Positions 48,020-58,100 of a DNA stretch of 64,000 bases are shown here, one piece after another. Position numbers and translations under genes: made by a program. The notes below the pieces were generated by a model. It did not search any database. It was given only the letters and a program-made list of their open reading frames with translations, and was not told the DNA's origin. The DNA is taken from the NCBI GenBank assembly GCA_036346275.1, contig JAYEVK010000037.1, forward strand, positions 62,001-126,000. The letters are read 5' to 3'. The DNA comes from Otatea glauca. Lineage: Eukaryota; Streptophyta; Magnoliopsida; Poales; Poaceae. How positions within the stretch are numbered: the first letter of the stretch is position 1; the number at the start of each line of letters is the position of its first letter.

Positions 48020-49695
48020 AATTTTTACTATTCTAGCTCGATTGAAATTTTTTTTTCCGCAATTAGCACCCGATCGAAAAAAATATCAAAAATAGCCTCT
48101 CTACAGTGAATTTCCGCGCCTTTGGATCCGCGGGATTTTATTTTATTTTATTTTATTCGTTTTTCGCGGATCGATCCGCGGGATCGTCATTGGAACTCAT
48201 TTTTAAAATTTTTGGAACCGCTGGAAGTCGGGTGGGGCAGGCGGGGGTGGGGTGGGGTGGTAGGCGGTGGAAGTTCGTTTGTAAATTTTAGTGAGAATTC
48301 ATCTCGTCGAAAAATTTCCAAATTTTTGTGGAGGTTCTTGACAAATCAATGTAATTTTCATAAAAATTCCAGAAGTTTATCACATATGAGTAATTTTAAA
48401 AATTCGAACACATAACTGTCTTGATGGGGGTGGGGTGGTAGGGGTGATGGTAGTGCGTTTAGAAATTTTTGTAGGACTCTATCGGCGTTGAAAAATTTCA
48501 AAATTTTTGTAGAGGTTTTGACATATCAATTAAATTTTATAAAAATTTCAGAAGGTTATCACATATGAGTAATTTTTAAAAATTCGAACATTGCAACTGT
48601 CTTGATGAAGCATTTGAGAAGTAAGTTTGAACGAGCGGAGAATGAAACAAACCACGTTAGAAAATTTTGAAACTTTTGGGCTATAGTTATGATCGTCATT
48701 AATATTTCCAAAAATTTTCGATGATGAACAAGCTTTATGAATATTTTAAAATTCAAACAGTGCTATTTTCCTAATTAAAGCCATACCGGCAAAATTGTAC
48801 CAAATTAAAAATAGTGTATACCACTTTATAAAATTTTGAAATTTTTATAAAGTGGTATACACCATTTTTAATTTGGTACAATTTTATGGCATGGCTTTAA
48901 TTAGGAAAGTAGCACTGTTTGAATTTTAAAATATTCATAAAGCTTGTTCATCATCAGAAAATTTTATGGAAATATTAATGACGCATCATAACTATAGCCC
49001 AAAAGTTTCAAAATTTTCTAACGTGGTTTGTTTCATTCTCCGTTCGGTTCAAACTTACTTCTCTGCGTTTCATCAAGACAGTTGCAATGTTCGAATTTTT
49101 AAAAATTACTCATATGTGATAACCTTCTGAAATTTTTATGAATATTTAATTGATATGTCAAAAACCTCTAAAAAAATTTTTGGAATTTTTCAAAGTCGAT
49201 AGAGTCCTACAAAAATTTCTAAACGCACTACCATCACCCCTACCACCCCACCCCCATAAGACAGTTGCGGTGTTTGAATTTTTAAAAATTACTCATATGT
49301 GATAAACTTCTGAAATTTTTATGAAAATTACATTGATTTGTCAAGAACCTCCACAAAAAATTTGGAAATTTTTCGACGTCGATGAAGTCCCACGAAAATT
49401 TACAAACGAATTTCCACCGTGCCTACCACCCCACCCCCACCCCGCCCCGGCCCCACCCGGACTTCCAGCGGTTCCAAACCGCTGGAAGTCCAAAAAATTT
49501 TAAAAAATGAGTTCCAGCGGAAAAAATTTAAAAAAAATCCCGCGGATCAGATCCGCGAAAAACGAATAAAATAAAATAAAATAAAAATCCGGATCCGGTC
49601 TTGGAAATTCATCAGAGAGAGGCTATTTTGATATTTTTTCGATCGGTGCTAATTGCGGAAAAAAAAATTTCAATCGAGCTAGAATAGTAAAAATT
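48020..49695. repeat. Giant palindrome (fold-back element), arms about 0.83 kb
   Basis: The left arm starts AATTTTTACTATTCTAGCTC and the right arm ends with its complement. The two arms meet with essentially no loop at about 48838-48842. Arms are near identical apart from small changes. Each arm contains two tandem units of about 185 bp (48245-48430 and 48432-48607 in the left arm, both with TCACATATGAGTAATTTT and GGGTGGGGTGGTAG). ATGCAAT occurs on both outer flanks (48004 and 49715) as a possible target duplication, not exactly adjacent to the arms. No ORF is supported. The element type is not clear; a Mutator-like or foldback MITE is possible. Confidence 0.9.
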
Positions 49696-49849
49696 CTAAA
49701 CAGCACTAGATCTATGCAATGTTTGAGAAGAAAATAAAGAGACAACGGAGAATAGAAGAGCATATAAAGTTCTCGTAGCGACTAATGCGATTCCAAGTTA
49801 CGACTGTTCAAGTTATTATACGTGGTTTCAACATAAAAACATTTGTAAT

Positions 49850-50091
49850 GAGTGATATTTCACAGACGGTTTGTGAAATATCACAAACGGCTTCTTATAA
49901 AGAAACCGTCCGTGATAAGTTGACACATCACAGACTATGGATAATCCGTAGTTATTACAAATGGTCGTTTAAAACTAACCATCTCTGATAGTTTCAACGT
50001 AATTTTTTCTGGTCTTGGCAGACGGATTTTCACGTAAACATCAAAATCGTCTGAGATGAGGCATCAGAGACGACCTTTTGTGTGGTAGTGT
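49850..50091. mobile_element. Degenerate CACTA end or CACTA-derived MITE
   Basis: Contains TTTCACAGACGGTTTGTG, GAAACCGTCCGTGATAAG and further ACAGACGG-like words, then TTTTGTGTGGTAGTG at 50077-50091, a worn form of the TCTGTAGTAGTG terminus. No matching left terminus found. Confidence 0.6.
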
Positions 50092-50255
50092 CATTGTATC
50101 AGTGATAATACAATTTAATATTATCTGTAAAAAAGGCACATTGAAATATTCAAATTGGTCAGCCATTTGCAATATACTGTGCTTGATAAAAGGAACAAAT
50201 TTGCCCCCTATTAATATATATAAACTGGTCAACATATCGAAAAATTCCATAGATT
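50092..50255. other. Spacer before the second promoter copy
   Basis: AT-rich, no feature recognised. Confidence 0.4.
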
Positions 50256-51059
50256 CTCGGTCATCAACCCTTGCACTTGCACACAGATTATTTGTGTCAT
50301 TATTAATATATTAGAGAAAGTTAGTCGATACATAATTTTTTTGAAGTCAGAATAGTCGAAACTAACACCATCAGTTAAATTTTGTGATTTTTTTTACAAA
50401 TACACGCCTTAGAAACAAGTAGTCTTTTGATTTCACCTTATGAAAGAAAATGTGTCGTCGCAAAATGTACAGAAACTTCGATGATCCATTTACAATCTCC
50501 GGGTAAAAGATAGGGGAAAAAAAAGACAGATAACTTGCTCCTCTAAACTTGTGTACCAACTCTCACAGCAACAAGGTGCTACTATAAAACAACGGCTAGT
50601 GCTGGCAATCGGACGTCGGATCACTATTTATTTTTTTTGGATGTATTGGTGTAATATTTTTTTTTCATTCATGCAATTTTTTTTTGCGTGCACATTTCTA
50701 CTATTATTAAGCGTTTTTGTTACACACAGTGATCACAAATATTGCATATATAGGAAGAAAATGTTGCAACGATCCGGTTCGACACTCGTACTATTATCGA
50801 AAGAAAATATCGCACACGCATAAGAAAAAAATACTACACGTATAAAAAAAAATTGGAGATGTAAAAAAAAATCGGACGTCGGATCAATTCGTCGTCCCAA
50901 CTCCCAAGTCGCCGGGTGACCTATACCCTGACGTCTTGGCCTCAGTGCACTCAGCCTCCCTACACATTATAAATTAAGGCAGGAATAAGCAACTCTACTT
51001 CACTACTCAACACACTAAACTAGTGCTCCAGGACAGTAGCTAGCTTGCAGGAACAGGCC
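50256..51059 (+). promoter_or_regulatory. Promoter and leader of the aldo-keto reductase gene
   Basis: Second copy of the duplicated promoter. TATAAAT at 50968-50974 lies 86 bp before the ATG at 51060. Upstream are TGACGTC (50931; ACGT/bZIP-type core, as in copy 1) and CAGTGCACTC. The leader after the TATA box is not shared with copy 1. Relative to copy 1 it contains an extra segment (50608-50886). Confidence 0.7.
50608..50886 (+). mobile_element. Small retroposon-like insertion in the promoter
   Basis: Present only in the second promoter copy. The 16-bp sequence ATCGGACGTCGGATCA stands on both sides (50608-50623 and 50871-50886), and the roughly 247-bp insert ends in GATGTAAAAAAAA. A long direct repeat plus an A-rich 3' end suggests a SINE or other retroposed insertion. 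The word GTTCGACAC at 50777 fits a pol III B box but is oddly far from the left end, so the class is uncertain. Confidence 0.5.
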
Positions 51060-51583
51060 ATGGCTGCTCCCGCGACAGCGGTGCCGCAGATCAAGCTGGG
51101 GTCGCAGGGGCTGGAGGTGTCGGCGCAGGGCCTGGGCTGCATGGGCATGTCCGCCTACTATGGCCCGCCGAAGCCCGAGCCAGACATGATCGCGCTCATC
51201 CACCACGCCGTCGCCGCAGGCGTCACCCTCCTGGACACCTCCGACGTCTACGGCCCCCACACCAACGAGATCCTACTCGGCAAGGTCAGAGAATGTTACA
51301 CGTACTCCAGATTGATTCTTGGATGCGTAGCTGGTGAGGTACTGAAAGCTAGTGCTTTTTCTGTTGGATATTTATGCAGGCGCTGCAGGGAGGGGTGAGG
51401 GAGAAGGTGCAGCTGGCGACCAAGTTCGGCGTACGCGCGGACGGCGACGGCACCTGGGAGATCCACGGCGACCCAGCGTACGTGCGCGCGGCGTGCGAGG
51501 GCAGCCTCAAGCGGCTTGGCGTCGACTGCATTGATCTCTACTACCAGCACCGCATCGACACCAGGGTGCCCATCGAAATTACG
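51060..51583 (+). CDS. Aldo-keto reductase (perakine reductase/IN2-2-like), exons 1-2 only
   Basis: Cytosolic NADPH-dependent reductase family of plants. Exon 1 (51060-51284, 75 codons) starts at ATG after the TATA box and reads PQIKLGSQGLEVSAQGLGCM, then TLLDTSDVYGPHTNEILLGK. Exon 2 (51380-51583, 68 codons) reads ALQGGVREKVQLATKFGVRA and CIDLYYQHRIDTRVPIEIT. The catalytic tetrad is present: Asp and Tyr in DTSDVYG, Lys in ATKFG, His in YQHR. Introns have GT/AG ends (AAG/GTCAGA; GCAG/GCG; ACG/GTGAGT), phase 0. No stops or shifts and high GC3, unlike all neighbours. Family members have about 340 residues; the remaining 200 (rest of the barrel and cofactor site) are not in the next 12.4 kb. Either intron 2 is expanded by transposons beyond the window or the gene is a 5' fragment. 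A TTG 15 bp upstream is not a better start. Confidence 0.85.
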
Positions 51584-52381
51584 GTGAGTCCAGTTCACCT
51601 CACGCTTCTGTTGTTGACTAGCAGCTAGTAAATCACACCGACAGTTGACTAGTAGCAAGCGCCTGAAGTGAGAGGATGAATGGTAGCAGTCGAAATATCA
51701 AAATAGCGATCGGAGCCGCGTGAATGGTCATAAATTAATTTTTTTTCTCACTCAATAGATTTAATCAAAACCTCACTTAAAGCACTCAAGCACAAAGGAA
51801 TAAAACAGAGAAAATTTACTCTGACCGGTACTACCGCAATACAGAGGACGGTAGTGCAGGAATTTAGAGGAAGAGTACACCAAAACTGGGCAAAAAAACA
51901 AAATCTTTGTCTTGAATTTGCTCGTGGGGTTTTGATGATCAAGATGATTTTGAATATCCTCCTACTTGTCATAGCAAGCAAGAACACAAGAAACAAGAAC
52001 CTCAAATATAATCTACAAAGATTTCTCAAAGAAAAAGCAAAAAAATCTGAGTTATTGCAAAAGCTTGCCTAGATGGTGAAGATATGATCTGAAGAAGATT
52101 CATCCATCAATCATACATCATCGGCACAAGAAGCACAAGCAAGTAGAAGGAGGGGAGGCAAACCCAACTTGCAAGAATGTAAATTATGAAATTTAAATGC
52201 TAAATTTAAGACATAATATAAATTGCAAAAAAATAAATTACAAAATTTAAATGCTGAATTCAAGACAAAATGTAAAAGCGAAAAGTAAATTCAGAATCGT
52301 TAGGTAATAAACTTTTATTTCATAAGATGAAGGTTTACAAAGCCTCACAACAAAGTGAGTAAAGCTCAAAAGAGCACCAAA
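51584..52381. other. Sequence after the reductase donor site (intron 2 or flank)
   Basis: Starts GTGAGTCC. No further reductase exon seen. 51830-52300 is AT-rich with short ORFs lacking domains. Confidence 0.45.
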
Positions 52382-52690
52382 ACCTTCAAGAAAGGAGAGC
52401 TACCCTATCCCTCTATTTATACTACTCTTGAGTTATCCTCCACCCTTGGATGAGTTCTACTTGGTTCTCAAGTAACCTCATCAAGGGTTGAGATTGATTC
52501 AACCTTCAAAGAGGAGAGCTACCTCTACCCCTCTATTTATACTACTCTTGAGTCATCCTTCACCTTTAGATGAGTTCTACTTGGTTCTCAAGTAACCTCA
52601 TCAAGGGTTGAGATTGAGTCATCCTCCACCCTTTGATGAGTTCCACTTAACCCTCAAAAAACCTCATAAGAATTGAGATTCACTCCCTCA
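52382..52690. repeat. Tandem repeat, unit about 119 bp, 2.5 copies
   Basis: Units at about 52382-52500 and 52501-52620, with a partial third to 52685. Each contains CCTCTATTTATACTACTCTT, GATGAGTTCTACTTGGTTCT and CTCATCAAGGGTTGAGATTG. CTATTTATA could be a TATA-like word on either strand. Confidence 0.85.
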
Positions 52691-55189
52691 CTCATATATG
52701 GGCTAACCCGCAACCCAATAATGGAACAGGTTTTGCACACTTCTCAAAGCAGGCTAACTTGACCACTACTCTATCCTCTAAACCGTAATCCAATAGCTCT
52801 CCTTGATTCGAGCAGCTCCAAGCTAGCATTTCAGTCGTTCCCTTGTCTTCTAGGCTCGCAGCAACTCCGTCTCCGATCATCCTCTAGTGATCCCCAACCG
52901 TCTGCACCTCGCCTAGTCCCGATCATCCTCCACCTCACCATGATATAGCACCGTCGTCCAGCAACCATAAAAAACAAGAAACCTATCATATAGCAATGTC
53001 CAAAATGATATACAATAATTGTCCAATTAAAATCAAACTCAAACATGAACACTCTTAACTCAAATACAGTCAAATACTCATCACTAACAAAGGTAGACCT
53101 TCACATAGTCTTTCAGCTATCTATTTATAAGGTGGCTTAATCTTTTGAAGTATAAGACGTATTTGTGAACTATTGGATTAGTATAGTATTAGACACACGT
53201 CTCAAAAGCCAATTCAAAGACAAAATAAATTGACTTAGATCAAAGACTTTCAGCTCAAAGGCTTTTTTCAATTTTTATATATGTATGAACAACTTTTAGC
53301 TCAAAGACTTTTTCAACTTTTTTATCCCTAGCTTTAGGATAATGTTGGAAATCTATGGAGTGTTCTTTAATAGAGTGCTACTACCCAACGCTATACCGTT
53401 GGAAGTGCTACCAACGGTATAGTAAAGTTTTATACAGTTTCAACGATTTTCAAGGGCGTCATGTTTTAATGAGTTTTGCGTGTGTTCTAGAATTTTCTAG
53501 AAGATTCTAAGCCAAAGTTTCAATGGGCTTCAGATTTTGGAACTCAAGTTTTGCAAAGTTTCAATCGACGAGTTTTAACCAAAAGCTTCAAGAAATATTA
53601 ATAAGTTTCAACAAGTTTCAATATGTTTCAAATAAGTTTCAAGAAGTTCTAGATAGTTTTTCGTTGAGCTCGCCTACCTATGATGGTACTACCACGCTGC
53701 CAAGGGCCAATTGATACCGTTCACTACTGACACACCCTCTTCTCCAACTCAAGCCCTGACCACCACCGTCGCTATGGAGCCAAACAACGCTACTCACCGA
53801 TGAATCCGTGCTTGACTCCACATCGAGCCTCCATCTCTCTCTCTTTCTCGACTCCAGCTTGAGCTTCGCATCGTCTCGATGAACCATCAAATCGCACTGT
53901 CGTCAGATCTGGCTGGATCCAAGGTCGGCATTGCTGGATCAGTTGGATCCTATCATTGGCAACAAAAACGATGGTTAAAGCTACCAGATCCATCATCAAA
54001 CATGGATGTGGGGCCTCGTAGCCAGTCACCATCGCTAGATGCAAGCTCGTCAGAGTCGCAGCCGCCAGATATGAGCTCGTCGGACTCACAACCGCTAGAA
54101 GGAGTACTAGTGTCTTGGAACCTTCCACGGGGGTGAGGGAGCCATTAGGACACCAGCGAGCTGTGTGCTGCCATGTTGCACGCGACCTCGCACCCATCGA
54201 GTTGCCGCTTGCCTTTGATGAGCCACCAAGCTAGCATGTAGCCGTCTTCGTCGCACTCACTCATCTCCAAGCCGCCGCTCACTCCACTAGTGTCATCGCC
54301 ACTTGCCATAGATGCGAAGGGCCAAATAGGTGAGATAACCATCAGGAAGCAAATTGGGAGACATTGGTGGAGAGAGAGAGAGAGAGAGAGACAGAGAGAT
54401 GTTAGACCAGGAAATTAACTTATGGCATGGAGGTTGGATCCATGCGTGTGAGTTGTGGGGGATAGTTCTAGCTGTTGGATTCATCGAATCGAATGGCCAA
54501 AAGCTATTCTATTAATTTTGGTCTAACTGGTACGCCGTTCTATAGTTTTTTTGCTTTTAATATTGTGCCTCGTGGATATACTGCCTACCAGAGGGGGCCA
54601 ATATTGTGGGGAGGCCTAATTCGCGGCTATGCGTTGCGGCGTCAATTTTCTAACGCAACGTATTTTCCCACAGCTCTTCCCCCCCACTGCTGCCGCCCCT
54701 CCCCCTTTACTTCTGCCTCCTTCTCCCGTCCCCCCACCTACATTGCCCTTCTCGTCGCCCACAGCCACCGCCATCCTCAACTCACAAATTGAACTTTCAT
54801 TCGAATTTTAAAAACTTTCACTTTCAAACCGGGTTCAACATTCAAATCATGATAAAACCAGCTTTCAACTCTTGACCTCGAGGTTTTCAACGTGAACTCA
54901 AGAGCTTGCAACTCGATTCATCTTTCAAACCTTGCAACTTTCAACTAGCTAGAAAAGTAAAAGCTTTCAAATCATAGATCCAAATTCAAACTCTTGCAAT
55001 CACCTTTTCACTCAAAGAAATCTTAATTTTCAACTCAAAGTTTCCAAAGCAAAGATTTCAACTCGAAAATCAAATCCAACTCAAATTTGAGAGAGTTTTA
55101 ACTTCATTTTAAAAAGCACCTAAGGACGGTGTGGTGGTTACTGGAGGCAACGACGTAGACACCAACACCACTTGGGCATTGTCGTGAAG
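52691..55189. other. AT-rich and low-complexity intergenic or intronic sequence
   Basis: No gene supported. It holds a perfect 12-bp stem hairpin CTATACCGTTGG/CCAACGGTATAG (53391-53422), irregular AAGTTTCAA repeats (53575-53650), a (GA)n tract (54370-54392), a GC-rich patch with unconvincing ORFs on both strands (53690-54350), and TTTCAACTC-type repeats (54790-55095). Confidence 0.5.
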
Positions 55190-58100
55190 TGTAACGACCC
55201 CCATTTTCGCAAACTGGCAAAAATGGAAATCTAATATGCATTCCGTACTAGTCCCATGATCAGTAGCTAGTACGCACATACACCAATTGGAATCACAACC
55301 ATACAACAAATATTATTAAGCGGAAGATATTACATAAAGAAAATTCTTACAACTCAGAGATATAGCAGCAAAAGAAGCAATTGGTCTTGTAGTGTGCCCA
55401 TCCAAAACCAACAGACAACTAACAAGGCATAATCCCTAGAAAGATTCGACGAAGAAAAACCCGCAACCTGCGATGGAAGAAACCTCGAAGCTTCGCTAAC
55501 TTATCCACCTAAAAACCACATATAAGCAAGGGTGAGTACATTCGTACTCCGCAAGACTTGAGCAAAGCCTATAATATATGCAGGCCATTTCAAAGGAGGC
55601 TACTACAGTTAATTTGCATAAAGCAGAATTGACATTGTAAAACAAGTTATTTGCAAACGGAATTTATAAAAGCATAATTGACTGATATGAAATAAGTAAA
55701 GCATAAGTAATATTCACAACCCATCGTGAATATCGAATAATCCAGAAATGGAATCCATCAATGTCGATCCTTTGACATGAAAACAAAAGCTGCTAAACAA
55801 GTTCCAAACCACATCCCATTTTAGAAAATTAAACATTTAACTAGTGCAAGTTCACCAAGTTTCCCATGACCGAGGGGACGGTTAATCGATTAGATTTTCA
55901 CTCTTCAGAGGTGTACAACTTTACCCACAAGTCATGACCTTTTCTTTTTACATGAGTTTCACGCACCTTTGGCGTGTGGCCGAATGTTCATGACGAAAAC
56001 CTTTACATTATCTAATTTAACTTTGCACCAAAGACCGGACGATAAAACCCACGCTATTGGGAGAACTCGAGCATAGGAATGTTGGAACTCCCCATAGACA
56101 TGGCGTACACCGTTATATTGGTAAGTGTTGTTCCCAACACCTCGGTGTGGGCACCCGTGAGAGCAAACCCGAAAGGAAAGCCCGTACTACTTCACCTACC
56201 AATGTGCAAAGTTAAACTAGATAACTTAATTGGTTTAAGGAAGCCCCATAACAACACTTGTGGTTTGCACGAATTATCTCGGATCATACAACACCGAAGT
56301 TCGGTCCTTAAATTGACACGGCGATACTCCACCCTACACTACGTGCAAATCCTCTGCACCTCGGCTATTGCCAATAATCGCCCGCATCAAAACCATAGTT
56401 TTGTTTTGGGTTTTTAATCAAAATACCCATAACCAACAGCTTCATTTCCATCACTTTCCATTTCTCAAGAAACAAGTTTTAATCTGATCATCATCCTCAT
56501 TTGTTCTAAAAGCATGGCTAAGCATGGATAAAAGTAATCGCATATACCCATGATAACATTAAATAATGTCTAAACTTAATCTATGGTTATCAAGGTTCAC
56601 ATATTCATACTTATCAAGGAAGTTTCATGAGACAAACAGTATAACTACCAATTACCACAAAGTAGCAATTTACGTAAAGTAAACGCATGCATAAAACATT
56701 TTAATAAACACGATGCAAATTAAATTCGGGATCAAGATGGTCAAAGGAGGTGCTTGCCTTGCTTATATATCGCTTATTTACGAAGACGCGATCGCAGACG
56801 ACGGAGGCAGGGGACGTCGGATTCTACACGTCGATTAATCGGAAAATAGCAAATATCCAACTTTAATAAGGGCAAAAAGAAGACAGACAGAAACTCAAAT
56901 AAAGATTCATTGCAGAAAACAAGAACACTTTAGAGTTTGGATTATTTAAGAAATTACTTTATTATTATGCTTAATGACTTAATGACAAACAAAACAGGGT
57001 TTTCTTTAAAGATTATCTATTCTTGAATTACGAATTCAAGAGGATAAAATTATGAATTCTTGTATTTACGATTTCGAATTATAGATGCTAAAATTATTTG
57101 GATTAAAAGAATTAAAACGCTAGTTAAAGCGGTTATGCTAATAGCACTTAGCCTTAAGTGATTTGCATACGAAGGGTTTTGAATAAGTCATGATTGATAA
57201 GTTAGCTAAATAGATTTATTTATAGTTTTTAAGAAGGTTCTGGTGATACAAATATATTAATTACAATTTCCTTATTACAAGGTTCACTTAATCTTATTAT
57301 GAAGTTCATGAAGCATAAAACTAAGGGTTATTTGACTATTAAAGTTTATATGCAAAACATAACGAAATAAGATTATTTCTTCGGAATTGGATAGGATATA
57401 CTTTGAAGAACATATCTAGACTGATTTCATACATTTTAGCTTTTAGACGAGACATTATTTTCTTAGTTGAAAATGCTTATGTGATATAAAAAGTTATGAC
57501 AAACATACTCTTTAGGGGTATTCAGCTAGCACGATTTAATTGAAACGAATGTTGTAAATAAAATATTTTTCCAGAATATGGTATACCATATCCCAAATAT
57601 TATTTCCAAATTGATATTATGCATTTTACTATAAAAACGAGCTATTTTATTTGTTGTTGAAACAGTATACATGACCACAAGGTTAACGTTGAAGTGAGTC
57701 GGATTTCATTTTCAGTTTGCGGCTACACCTTATAAGATTATTGATCCATTTTTCAAGCATTAACAGGGCATGACACTAGAAATGATTTAAAGTTGGTTTC
57801 GCGACAATTGGTTTTTATCTGCGATGTTTTCCATTTACGAAATCATTAGGGTTTAATATGGGCTTATTTCAGACTAGCACAAATATAAAGTATTTCTGCA
57901 TAAACAGTGAGAGTATTATTTTTCAAGGTTATCGGATTTGGTTTTGTCAAATTTGGAGTTTATTCGTGAAAATTATAACTATTCCAATTATGCAAGTATT
58001 TACATATTGACTATTAAACATTAACTGTTTCATATAGTAAACTTTAAATATTATTTTATATCTGAGATCCTTGCAATGTTAAGAGTACAAAAAAACTGAT

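Noticed and set aside
47978..48097. Short ATG frame starting MKTADETAVDAISKE running from the upstream promoter copy into the palindrome
   Set aside because: About 39 codons, ends in the repeat and has no homologue that I know; chance ORF is more likely.
53678..54197. ORF pair of 135 (minus) and 85 (plus) codons with Ser-rich repeats
   Set aside because: Mutually antisense, low complexity, no start context or homology; possibly part of an unrecognised repeat.
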